From positions 1-64,000 of the forward strand of contig JAVTVY010017378.1 in NCBI GenBank assembly GCA_036873755.1: a DNA stretch of 64,000 bases, in the 5' to 3' direction. Positions 33,080 to 43,689 of this stretch are shown piece after piece. The stretch is from Hanleya hanleyi. Its lineage: Eukaryota > Mollusca > Polyplacophora > Lepidopleurida > Hanleyidae. The translations under genes and the position numbers were made by a program. A model generated the notes under the pieces. That model was not told the origin of the DNA and ran no database searches. It saw only the letters and a list, made by a program, of their open reading frames with translations. The stretch's first letter is position 1; every line of letters starts with the position of its first letter.

Positions 33080-34384
33080 GTGTTACCCAATTAATTTCCG
33101 TCCAATTAGACACCACAGTAGGTGCTCATCCAACCTTGACTTACCAAAATAGCTGAATTTTGGTCTTTATGTTGATACATAATTCCTCCAATACGTCAGT
33201 TCGAGATTCCAGATGAACACCATCACCACCATGTTAATTTAACCAGCATAAAGAAAGCAATATGATACCTTCTTTAACATGGTATTGTTGGTGTTGCGTT
33301 TTAACTGCAAACTGACCTGTTGAGAATTCGATGGAAAAAGGGGCCAGTGGAATGAAGTCTAGGGGATTAAGGTTATTTTGTACAGAACATACATGTACCT
33401 AGGGGTAAATAGAGATTGATTTAGTGTTATAAGTGAGAAGGGCTGGATATCAAGGTTGATGATGGTTATGTCACAAGTTAGGATAAGACAAGACATGTAT
33501 TACACTTTCTGGATATCCCACAGGTTGACTGGTGGAGTACAAGATAGGAAAAGATTATAAGATGTGTTACAGCTTGCTCTTGTGAGAAAAGCAAACAGTG
33601 GCCTGCAAAGGTGATAATGAGACAATGGTAGCCAGGTTGGCTGCTATGGTAGAGCATGTCTCACATATACACCTAACCAGCTAAACTGTATAATTTTCTC
33701 AGCAGGGTCCAAGCTTTGGTAAAGTGACGATACCAGTCTGCCATACTTTAGAGCGTATTAATCTCATATTTTGTGGGAAAACAATGAACAGAGTAATATG
33801 TAATGCAGATAAGGGATCAAGTATATGCCAATTGACCATTAGTGACTAAATATAGACATACAGAAGCCTTTCAACCACTAAGGATCTCCAAAACTCATCT
33901 CTGTGGAACTGCTTTCATGCAGCGTAAGGCTATCCCGTGAGTCGGTTTGCAATTTTGTCCATTCCCTACAGCATTCTAAAGAGCCTCTGGCTGACGCCAG
34001 ATCTCTAAAATCCTTTTTCAATGACTGAACAGTGCTATGTAGCTATTAGTGTCGTGTTATGAGGAAAGATAGACTGAGCCGGGTGACTCTCAACATACAT
34101 TTAGCTTAGACTGTATTACTGTCCGTTAATTTGGGTATTAACAGACAGTGATAGTGCACCCGAGCTCCGCCAGCGATTGGTCGTTCGATCCGCGCCATTT
34201 TGGACCGAGACCAGCTTTCTCATTGGCTCGCTATTTCTAGGATGGAAGGGCTTCCCTCAAAGAGCGACCGACGATATCAGGACGAATGTGATGTCCTGCA
34301 GATCTGCCCTTCAGTTACACGTAACTCGACGTATTTGAATAATAAATTCTCCAAGTTCTTCTTTTTTCCCTGCCTCTGATTGTA
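33080..34384. other. No supported gene; one small hairpin
   Basis: 33208-33300 holds an imperfect inverted repeat (AACACCATCACCACCATGTTAA against TTAACATGGTATTGTTGGTGTT). Two CCAAT-type motifs (GATTGGTCG and ATTGGCTCG) lie about 40 bp apart near 34175-34220 in a CpG-richer stretch. Confidence 0.4.
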
Positions 34385-34612
34385 TTAAAAAAACTTGACA
34401 TTTTTATTCCCACAGCAAATGCATACATTATTTTCCCGAACTTTCAGCGGAATTGCCATCTCTATCTCCACCATACTCGATCTGTCAGAAATCCCCGAAA
34501 CCACGTGCGTCCGGTCCCGTGACGAAAGCATGGCCTCGTTCTCGATCTCAAAATCTGCCGTCAACACGTACGTTGGATTAGCCAGACATTGGCCCTCCGA
34601 AGCAGGGCCCAA
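34385..34612 (-). CDS. Possible coding exon, unknown
   Basis: A minus-strand frame open for about 75 codons in a locally CpG-rich stretch. It reads a mixed-composition peptide including NPTYVLTADFEIENEAM and SDRSSMVEIEMAIPL, more protein-like than the surrounding frames, and ends in CICCG. There is no ATG at its start and no convincing splice pair. The plus-strand frame over the same bases is also open. Confidence 0.2.
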   Translation of the reverse strand: MGPASEGQCLANPTYVLTADFEIENEAMLSSRDRTHVVSGISDRSSMVEIEMAIPLKVRENNVCICCGNKNVKFF

Positions 34613-35084
34613 TGCTATAGGCTAACATTTAGCTAGGCCAGATGGACACATTTGCTGTAAAAATCAAACCACGCTTAAACACCCAATTTCTGTGTTAGAG
34701 ATCAACGGCAATTCTCGGCGTATCTCTCATCTTCGTTCTTGCCTGTTAGGTGTATTCTCGGCTGCGCTTGTCTAATCAGAACCCACCATTTCAGAAATCT
34801 GATTCGTTCGTTCCAATAATCGTCGGGCAGGCCGGGATACTGTAACGGCAATTTGTACTGGAACAGCCGTTTGCGCATTTTGCAGGGCCTCGGTGTGTGG
34901 TAGCTACTTATCCTCTTTCACGTGACGCTTGGTCTTTATGATGGTTCTGTGCATGGGGTCGCCTTTCATTGCCAGCGGTAGCAGGGTTTACTGTTCATAG
35001 ATTGCCGTGGCTGTTTTTCTGGTGATGGGCGCAGCTTAAGCTTCGACACCCCGGTGAAATAATTCCGAAGTTCTGAATTTTCTA

Positions 35085-35450
35085 GATATTCCACGGAAAT
35101 GACACTAATTCATCGCAATGCAGTGACGTCCGTCAACGTCGTCGTTTTGCTTTAACGCCCGTCTGAACGCCTTAACGCTCTATATTAACGCCCCTTTCAA
35201 CGCATTACCTTCCGTCTCAACGCGTTACTATAGCGAGTTAAAGCGTTAAGCTAGGGCGTTAAGGCGTTAAGGTAAGGCGTTAAGATGCTAAGATAGGGCA
35301 TTAAGGCGTTAAAACGGGCGATGAAGCGTTGAGACAGGCGTTAAGGCGTTGAGATAGAGCGTCAAGGCGTTGAGAGCGGCGTTAAGGCATAACGATGGAC
35401 GCTGACAGGCGTCACTGTATTTCGATGAATTACTGTGTTGGCGTACGTTA
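35085..35450. repeat. GCGTTAAG foldback array
   Basis: The left half carries CTTAACGC/CAACGC-type motifs and the right half GCGTTAAG/GCGTTGAG every 10-20 bases, so the halves can pair. Outer parts AATTCATCGCAATGCAGTGACG and GGCGTCACTGTATTTCGATG are also inverted. A near copy lies at 49618-49970. Confidence 0.75.
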
Positions 35451-35481
35451 CTGTCCATGAAAGCAAGCGTATCACCAAAAG

Positions 35482-36060
35482 GTGCACAGTCGACGTTCAA
35501 CCGTCAACACGGCTTATACTTGCTCTGAGTGCGAACGCACGTTTACCAGACGGTACAATATGATGTGGCACCAGAAGAATATACATGGGATTGAAGACAC
35601 CGTCGCACAGGAAGCCGATGCAGATGCTGAGAATATGCCTGCTGATTCTGAGAGTCCACCAATTGATACCAAACCAGAGACTGTTGAGAGTCTTTCTACT
35701 GGTATAGAGTGCTTGCAGATAGTCAGGCTACGTCCCAGGAATGCCTGAGTGAGGAGGAACCTACCTTTTGAGATCGTATTGTGGGAGCAGCTATTAATAC
35801 TCATGGATGTAGGACGCCGGACAGGAAAACATAAAACAGGCGTATATCCAAATGCGCACAAGCATCATGAAAACAGTCATGGCGATCTATGAACAGTATA
35901 CTCTGCTACCGCTTGAAATGAAAGGCGACCCATGCACAGGACCATCATGAAGACCAAGCGTCACCTGGAAGAGGACAAGGGGCTACCACCCACCGAGGTC
36001 ACTGTGACATACTTCCGTCACAGTATCCTGGCCTGTCAGAGAATTAGAACAAACTGATCA
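35482..36060 (+). pseudogene. Single C2H2-finger ORF of a repeat element, broken
   Basis: The clear frame is 35482-35748 (first codon GTG, no ATG). It begins with HSRRSTVN and one C2H2 finger, YTCSEC-x12-H-x4-H, then an acidic linker (ADADAENMPADSESPP) and a stop. Further on, in other frames, INTHG, KGDP-like and a TKRHLEEDK-like stretch match the paralogue at 48900-49532, so the original protein was longer and is frameshifted here. I believe related finger-plus-KKDPMHKK-type proteins occur as repeats in other invertebrates, but that is from memory. Confidence 0.6.
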
Positions 36061-36403
36061 GAACGAACATGGCCTAAGATTGAGTTTTCTGAAATGGTAG
36101 GTTTCTGATTGGACAAGAGCAGCTGAATACATCCAACGTGCAAGAAAAAATATGACAGATGCTGCCCCAAAAATGGGGGCTTCTGATTAGACAAGAGCAT
36201 GCTTGTATTGTAAAGATACCAACATGGCTCTTCCAGCGTGGGTATGATGTGATGAAGGGGATAATTAACTGACTTTCTCTCAACTATCTGTGTCATGGCG
36301 TTAAGACATTTTAGAACCAGGTATACAAGACACACATCCACCTCCTCCACCAGACACACAAAGTATTATATAATAGCATTGTACAACCTGTCACAAACGG
36401 TAA

Positions 36404-36770
36404 GACCGCACTGCGGTGGTCTAATGGTTAGAGTGTCGGCCTCGTAAGCGGTAGGTACTGGATTCGATCCCAGGCCGGGTCATACCTAAGACTTGAAAAA
36501 TGGAACTTGTTGCTCCCTCGCTTACGCTCAGCATTAAGAGGATAGAACAAGGACTGGTTCGCTCGGTGTCAGCATAATGTGACTGAGTGGGGTGTCATGT
36601 CTGCCTACGGCATGATATTTCTGTGGGACAGCACTATAAAATGGCAGCATTAGATCTGCTCTGTGACAAGTAGGTTCCCCTGCCTCTCCCCCTCCCCTCC
36701 CTTCCCTTCCCCGTCGTGATATAGCTGAAAAAATGTTGAAAGCGACGTTAAACCCTATTCACTCACTCAC
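36404..36770 (+). mobile_element. Full-length tRNA-derived SINE
   Basis: A 367-bp insert flanked by the duplication TCACAAACGGTAA (36391-36403 and 36771-36783). The head has an A box-like GTGGTCTAATGGTTAGAG, a loop with CGT in anticodon position and a B box-like GGATTCGATCCC. The body (CTCGCTTACGCTCAGCATTA...) matches the 44.5 kb copy closely, and the tail ends GACGTTAAACCC then CACTCACTCACTCAC. The conserved body may be one of the shared SINE core domains known from molluscs. Confidence 0.9.
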
Positions 36771-36789
36771 TCACAAACGGTAAAAAAAC

Positions 36790-36900
36790 TGTTGCGCTAA
36801 AACGCTAAGGGTTTAGCATAAGACGTTACGATAGGGAGTTAATGCCTTAAGATAGGGCGTTAAGGCGTTCAGATAGGGCATTAAGGCGTTACGGTAGAAG
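36790..36900. repeat. Second GCGTTAAG array of copy P
   Basis: Four to five units of ATAGGGCGTTAAGGCGTTAAG type. Matches 48180-48285 in reverse. Confidence 0.7.
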
Positions 36901-37564
36901 ACTCCACAAAGGCCATATGGCAAATATACTGGGTTTCTGCGTCCCCATTAGTGGGCCACTTCGACCCCAAAACGTCTATCCAAATGCCCTTTTCCCACCA
37001 TTCCCTGCCTGCGCATGCGCATCATAGCTCTACTTTCACTACACACCGGTCCAGTCAGACTCTCCCTAAGTGTGCTTAAAACTGATACCCAATGCGACCC
37101 ATTCGGACAAATATTGGCCCACCACGACTCCAAAACGTCCATTCCAATGCCCTTTTCCCACAATTTTCACAACAGCCTTACTTCCACGACTCACCCATCC
37201 AGTTGGATGGTCCCTCACGAGTGCTTCCCTTTGATACCTCATCCGACCCAATCGAACCAATATTGGCCCACTTCGACACCAAAACGTCCATTCCAGATTT
37301 GCCTATGCACTACGCATGCGCACGATAGCGTTTCAGCGAAAGTCGCCTAATGGTAACGAGACCGCTCCCCTCGTGTTCTACTTGGTGAGTCAGCAGTCGT
37401 CATGTTTAATAGCTTGATCAGCGTACAGATGAAGACTCACAAAAAATAGTGACGAATAGTTGTTATGATGCAAATTATGGATAGAGTTGTCAGCTTTCCG
37501 TGTGTACAACCTTCTTAAATTTGTCCATATTGGAGCACGTATGGTGTGTTCTTCATCCACTCTG

Positions 37565-38995
37565 ATTAATCACTGTGATCTGTTTATACACTGGTCTGAG
37601 GCTGTGTTATTGTGATCTATTTATACACTGGTCTGAGGCTGAGTTATTGTGATCCGCTTATACACCGGTCTGAAGCTGAGTTATTGTGATGTGTTTATAC
37701 ACTGGTCTGAGGCTGAGTTATTGTGATCTGTTTATACACTGATCTGAGGCTGAGATATTTTGATCTGTTTATACCCTGGTCTGAGGCTGAGTTATTGTGA
37801 TCTGTTTATACACTGGTCTGAGGCTGAGTTATTGTGATCTGTTTATACACTGGTCTGAGGCTGAGTTATTGTGATCTGTTTATACACTGGTCTGAGGCTG
37901 AGTTATTGTGATCTGTTTATACGCTGGTCTGAGGTTGAGTTATTGTGATCTGTTTATACCGTTGCCTGAGACTGAGTTATTGTGATCTGTTTATAGACTG
38001 GACTGTGTCTGAGTTATTGTGATCTGTTTATACACTGGTCTGAGGCTGAGTTATTGTGATCTGTTTATACACTGGTCTGAAGCTGAGTTATTGTGATCTG
38101 TTTATACACTGGTCTGAGGCTGAGTTATTGTGATCTGTTTATACACTGGTCTGAGTCTGAGTTATTGTGATCTGTTTATACGCTGGTCTGAGGTTGAGTT
38201 ATTGTGATCTGTTTATACCTTTGCCTGAGACTGAGTTATTGTGATCTGTTTATAGACTGGACTGAGTCTGAGTTATTGTGATCTGTTTATACACTGGTCT
38301 GAGGCTGAGTTATTAGGATCTGTTTATACACTGGTCTGAGGCTAAATTATTGTGATCTGTTTATACCCTGGTCTGAGGCTGAGTTATTGTGATCTGTTTA
38401 TACACTGGTCTGATGCTGAGTTATTGTGATCTGCTTATACACTGGTCTGAAGCTGAGTTATTGTGATCTGTGTATACCCTGGACTGAGGCTGAGCTATTA
38501 TGTTCTGTATATACACTGGTCTGAGGCTGAGTTATTGCGATCTGTTTATACACTGGTCTGAGGCTGAGTTATTGTGATCTGTTTATACACTGGTCTGAGG
38601 ATGAGTTATTGTGATCTGTTTATACGCTGATCTGAGGCTGAGATATTGTGATCTGTTTATACCTTGGTCTGAGGCTGAGTAATCGTGATCTGTTTATACC
38701 CTGGGCTAAGGCTGAGTTATTGTGATCTGTTTATAACCTGGTCTGAGGCTGAGTATTTGTGATCTGTTTATACGCTGGTCTGAGGCTGAGTTGCTGTGAT
38801 CTGTTTATGCACTGATCTGAGGCCGAGTTATTGTGATATGTTTATACACTGGTCTGAGGCTGAGGTATTGTGATCTGTTTATACACTGGTGTTAGGCTGA
38901 TTTGTTGTGACCTGTTTATACACTGGTCTGAGGTTGAGTTATTGTGATCTGTTTATACACTGGTCTGAGACGGAGTTATTGTGATCTGCATAGAT
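37565..38995. repeat. 37-bp minisatellite, about 38 units
   Basis: Unit GTGATCTGTTTATACACTGG + TCTGAGGCTGAGTTATT. Variants such as ACGCTGGTCTGAGGTTGAG followed by ACC(G/T)TTGCCTGAGACTGAG recur in the same order (near 37920 and 38190), so multi-unit blocks were duplicated. Confidence 0.95.
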
Positions 38996-40257
38996 ACTGG
39001 ACCACGGATCATGCATTATCCGTAACTGGACTGAGGTGGAGTTTCTAGACTAACATCTGTTCAGTTGAACGTTCTCTTAAACGAACAGACGAACGATATA
39101 AAAATGTCCTTATCATAACCCCTCGCACAGAGAGAGAGTAATCGACAGTCATTCCGATCTATACTTGTAGTAAGTATATTTGATGTGACATTTGGGTCAT
39201 GTTTGCTTGGCGACGGTGTTATCTTGGAACAAAGTAAACACTGGAGAGTTGAAGAACTAGGCTAATACTAACACGTGTGCACTGTATACAGTCTGTACTA
39301 CATGTATTAAAGACGTAATGTTTTTCTGTCCGTCTGTCCCCAAGTGTTTTTTTTATACCTCGACAGCCACGTGATGTAGAGACACAATATATACATAATC
39401 AGAAAGATATTGAGTAGACGTATTTTGGTCCGCGTCCCTGGGATGGGGGAATGGCCCCGCCCATATGTTGTTTTTCCCATGTTAAACAATTTGCCGTCAC
39501 CCAAAATGTGTTATTCCATAACTCGAGTATACCATGATGTAGAGATGCAATTTAGGAAGCTTCTTGAAATTAGGGCATGAGTTCCTTCGTAGGAATGGCA
39601 TATGCCGGTTAACCAAATGAAATACACCATGCTCAGTTTGGTGTTCTAATCTGGATGGAGAGGATTTCCAATTGACAAGAGCCCCCCATGCCACAGACTT
39701 TTTCATACTGAAAATAGCCGAAAGACGTGACAACGTGAAAAGCTGTCAACAGAAACTCCCGATTGCACGCTGGATTCGACCACTGAAGTAACCAGTTGCT
39801 GGTGGGCTGTAAAAAAACCGCGAAAAGAGAATCTTGCAGTCAACGGCGCTCGTGTTTCACCTCTAACACAAATGAGCTCCTCCGTCATGGCCTGATTCGA
39901 CAAAAAACGAAATAATACTTGTAATGTTGAAATGCTGGAGTGATTGTGGAATAAGGCCTCTTCCATAAACCTCCTTCAAATCAATAAATGATGCTGTCAA
40001 GGCGGTCGTCAATGACGCTGTCGCCATTTTGTATCTCGCGCCAAATCGTGTCCGTGCTGCGACATCTGCCATGAGATCACAATCGGAAATGACACTATCT
40101 CTTGACATTATGGCCGATAACACATCATAAATTAAAACAAAAATACACTGGCGGTTGCAGACTTATGGCAGCTTGGAACACAGACGCTTTATTGCAAAAG
40201 AAAATGTTTTTCAACTCAAATATCATTCGTTGTGATTATTTGCTACATACCTCTGTT
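38996..40257. other. No firmly supported gene
   Basis: Minus-strand frames at 39703-39966 and 39863-40123 overlap and contain MADVAARTRFGARYKMATA. The sequence around 39980-40130 is CpG-richer and could be a promoter with divergent starts, but no domain is seen. Confidence 0.3.
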
Positions 40258-40293
40258 ATGGCAGAGACAAATCTGCACACAGAAGACGATGAG
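40258..40293 (+). CDS. Candidate first coding exon (weak)
   Basis: ATG at 40258 opens MAETNLHTEDDE and is followed by GAG|GTGAGC at 40293/40294, an acceptable donor. It lies across a CpG-richer gap from minus-strand frames starting near 40123. No downstream exon is identified. Confidence 0.15.
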
Positions 40294-40771
40294 GTGAGCC
40301 GTCAACCCACCAGCAAATGATTGGTGCCACGTGCTTTGATTCTGCGAATGGACGCGAAATTTACCGAATCCGTGGTGAAAAGGTCTATCGCATGATATAG
40401 TTAAGACATCCTTTGTCTGCCGAGTTCCCAAAAATATGCCTTGAAGTTCCTAGGAGTTCCAACTCGGAGCACCATGCTACTCTGTTTATGCCTGTTCCTA
40501 GCAGTTCCCATTCCAAGAAGCTCCCTGATATACTCATGGTAAAGGTCGTACTCAGGAGAATGACAAAGAACTATTTCAGACCCCAGATGATGCATCCTCG
40601 CGAGCCAGTGTATCGATCGATCTGTGAGGATATATACACTGGCTTGGTTAGTTGCTCATACGAGATATAAATAGATCAAGGAGTTTCCTTTGAATCGTCC
40701 CAACCAGTGAACGCGCTAAGATAGTTTATTAGGCCAACTGCGAGGTATGAGAATTTCAGGTTTGAATTTCA
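40294..40771. other. No supported gene
   Basis: GTTCCTAGGAGTTCCAACTC / GAGTTCCCA-type repeats near 40420-40520. No exon recognised. Confidence 0.35.
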
Positions 40772-40773
40772 TC

Positions 40774-40807
<34 letters not shown>

Positions 40808-40870
40808 CTTTATTTAAGCTCGATGGCCTCAGTAGGTTTACAGCCTCTTTTCATGAGGGTCGAGAGCGAT
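40772..40870 (-). mobile_element. Reversed LINE-type 3' end with (TAA)n tail
   Basis: (TAA) x about 11 at 40774-40806 is followed by ACTTTATTTAAGCTCGATGG and CCTCAGTAGGTTTACAGCC. Read on the minus strand, this ends in AATAAAGT and a (TTA)n tail, typical of non-LTR elements. Only the 3' end is seen. Confidence 0.5.
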
Positions 40871-40884
40871 AACATATATAAAGA

Positions 40885-41215
40885 AATACAAATAACTGAT
40901 TAAATAAACATGATAAACAAACATAAGACAAATAAATAATGAATAAGACCAATCTAGTGTATAATATAAAACAATCTAAATTTCCAGATAATACTAAAAC
41001 GTTATGGTCAAATTAATAAATAATTTGTAAAATAATTTAAACTAGATAGAATGTTGTCTAAAATCTGTCTATGTGAAGAAATACAAATAACTGATTAAAT
41101 AAACATAATAAACAAACATAAGACAAATAAATAATGAATAAGACCAATCTAGTGTATAATATAAAACAATCTAAATTTCCGGATAATACTAAAACGTTAA
41201 GGTCAAAATTAAGAA
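40885..41215. repeat. Direct repeat, about 130-bp blocks
   Basis: AAATACAAATAACTGATTAA through AATAAGACCAATCTAGTGTA to AATACTAAAACGTTA appears at about 40885-41010 and 41078-41208 with only a few changes, a recent duplication. Confidence 0.85.
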
Positions 41216-42479
41216 CTAATCTCGGGTCATACTGCTTTGATAAAATCGACATCGCAACTCGAAGCAAAAACCACAGGCTTGGGATACCGTCATGCTAATT
41301 CAAAACAAGCGCGGGGGTGAAATGTAAGAGATTGTATAATAGAGGCATCCACTCAAGAACTCAGTCGAATCACCATAAATGTTCAGGTGAAACCTGTGCC
41401 AGGATTTAGGATTCACCTGGACTTGTGAAGATGAGAGGGTGCATGTGGCTGACCACATCCAAATTGTGTTTTACATACATTATAAGTATATAACATGCAC
41501 ATGTATGCTGACGTATATGTGTAAAAGAGGGCATTAGATCTTACATTCAGTACACAACCGTCGTCCACATTGTGTTTACCAATACGTGGTTGACATTGAA
41601 TTAGATTACCGTAAACTATATAAGTGCTAACCATTCTAGTATCGGACTAATATTTGAAGTCATCTAAATTACCGTAAAATATAAAACAACATGTTGTACT
41701 GTTGCAACTATTGTGGTTTTAAAATACAGTACCAAGACAATATAAACGGTAATCATATATATTCACATTGGTTAGCCAAGGTGCGGATTACAGTATAATA
41801 ATACCATGAAGTGTTTATCTGGAACGAGTTTGTAGACTGCGCTACCGTACCTTGAACTACCAAAGTGTATCCAGAATGTATATCGTCTTTTCGTCTATAT
41901 AATTCAGTCTGTAAAGCATACATTTGTTGTTGTTTTTTCTATAATAATAGTACCATTACGTTGTCCGGATTTCGAAACAGAAGCCAAATGATTTCACTCC
42001 TCACTCATCCCTCATTCCTAACTCAGGAACCACTGGGCGTACAGTCACGATTCATCTCACGGACAGCTCTCGCATATAGAGTGCCATGAAGGTTTTTTTG
42101 GTGCTGAACAAGGGCACTCAGAACCATTAAAAGATATGTATTTCCAGATACAAAGCCTGCTATGTACTGAACAAGTTATCCTTTAATCTGTTTCTTGTAG
42201 TTTCAAACTTCTAAAATATTAAATCGGTGATCGTTACTCGTAAATAGGGATTACATTGTTACCTACATTCCATTTCATCGCTATGCAGGTAAGGATCAAG
42301 TACCAGATCTTAAGTAAGCCACGACAGCACTAATCTAACCTGTCAACGCCTGAATTTAATACTTTATCGTAGTTGAACATGACAGAGATTTTTTTATTCT
42401 TAGAAAGATATATAGCAAATGGGTTGACGAACAAATAAGTTATTGGCTCGGTTCCAAATATGTATCAACCTATACTCTT
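41216..42479. other. No supported gene
   Basis: AT-rich; frames under 80 codons, none recognisable. Confidence 0.4.
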
Positions 42480-42945
42480 TTAAAAAACTTGACTGAAATT
42501 TCACTCAAGTAAGATTGAAAATTCGTTAAAGCACTTGAGTGAAAATTTTTACTCAATTTGAGTGACTTCCACTCAAATTGAGTTAGTTCAATTTAGGTGA
42601 AATCAACTTCACTCAACTTAGTGGGTTATCAACTCAAATTTCAGTGAAATTTGAGCGAATTCCACCCTATAACCTGTGTGAACCCTAACCTGGGTGAATT
42701 TGAGCGAATTCCACCCTATAACCTGTGTGAACCCTAACCTGGGTGAATTTGAGCGAATTCCACCCTATAACCTGTGTGAACCCTAACCTGGGTGAATTTG
42801 AGCGAATTCCACCCTATAACCTGTGTGAACCCTATAACCTGTGTGAACCCTATAACCTGTGTGAACCCTATAACCTGTGTGAACCCTAACCTGGGTGAAT
42901 TTGAGCGGAATGAATTCCGACTCTTATTTGAGTTAGGTTCGGAAC
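42480..42945. repeat. ACTCAA/TTGAGT palindromes plus 49-bp and 18-bp tandem units
   Basis: 42490-42650 carries repeated CACTCAA(AT)TTGAGT in both orientations. From about 42650 come four units of GGGTGAATTTGAGCGAATTC + CACCCTATAACCTGTGTGAA + CCCTAACCT, then four copies of the 18-mer CCTATAACCTGTGTGAAC. The unit contains CCCTAA, but it is not a telomere array. Such arrays suggest an expanding foldback element. Confidence 0.85.
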
Positions 42946-43689
42946 TTGTTTTTAGGGCGTAGAATTGGTTTTATATAAAAACGAAAATGAAGCGGGCCTT
43001 CTCTCTCCTCGACTTTATGACAAATGAGATGATTAAAATTTCAGCATCGTAAACTATCCCTTTCTGGACAGTAATATTCCAGTGTGACCTGCATATGGCG
43101 GATATTTCCTGCACATTCACACAATTTATACCGGTAATCGCTGATTCAGACAAGTCTCGGCAACCCACTACCCAAATATTATGGAAGGTGCTCACAGTGG
43201 GTTGCGCTTCACTGCGCACTTTGTTCGAGATTTACGTCGGGAAACCCGGATTGGAGCTAACGTTTAATACGAGTAGCAAGCCTGCATAATATAGTATAGA
43301 TATTCAGGGGTAATTAGTGGGAAACTTTCTTTAAGCCACAATGAAGTCTTTACAGGATTTTCTATCGGATGAGCTGGTATTTGATTCAAGCATTCTTCCT
43401 CTGCGCTGTTTGTGAATTTCAAACTGCACGTTTTCATGGCGCATATGTACATGTGCCGTTAGTAATAATCTCTTATCATAGTTTACGTGAGTAGGCGTTC
43501 ATCAGGAATGCCGAAAGTGACGTCACTCCGATGATAACGGCAATTCCAGTTAAAGTTTGCCAAGGCAACGTGCAGAGGTCATTTGGGGTGCTTTGGTCGC
43601 CTCCGTTCAAGTGACTGTTGGGCGAAAGTAAAAATGAACTTGGAAAATCGCCGGAACGCTCGTGAAAGAAGCGGAAAAAGAAATTTTCG
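42946..43689. other. No supported gene
   Basis: Short frames on both strands near 42971-43289; nothing recognised. Confidence 0.4.

Larger units (their letters stand above)
34700..37330 (+). mobile_element. Composite GCGTTAAG/C2H2-ORF element, copy P
   Basis: Order: a partial minus-oriented piece (34700-35030) containing the GTGACGCTTGGTCTTTATGA block; a GCGTTAAG foldback (35085-35450); a C2H2 ORF region in plus orientation (35482-36060); a block with CTTGTCCAATCAGAAGCCCC-like motifs (36060-36370); a SINE (36404-36770); a second GCGTTAAG array (36790-36900); and a CCAATATTGGCCCA-containing block (36900-37330). The stretch from 35085 on reappears in reverse at 47790-49975, without the SINE. 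It is probably a mobile element or segmental inverted duplication. Confidence 0.7.

Noticed and set aside
36404..36480. Functional tRNA gene
   Set aside because: A and B boxes are present but the segment is the head of a SINE with target duplication and no proper acceptor stem.
42650..42900. Interstitial telomere repeat (CCCTAA)
   Set aside because: CCCTAA occurs once per 49-bp unit and never as a tandem hexamer.
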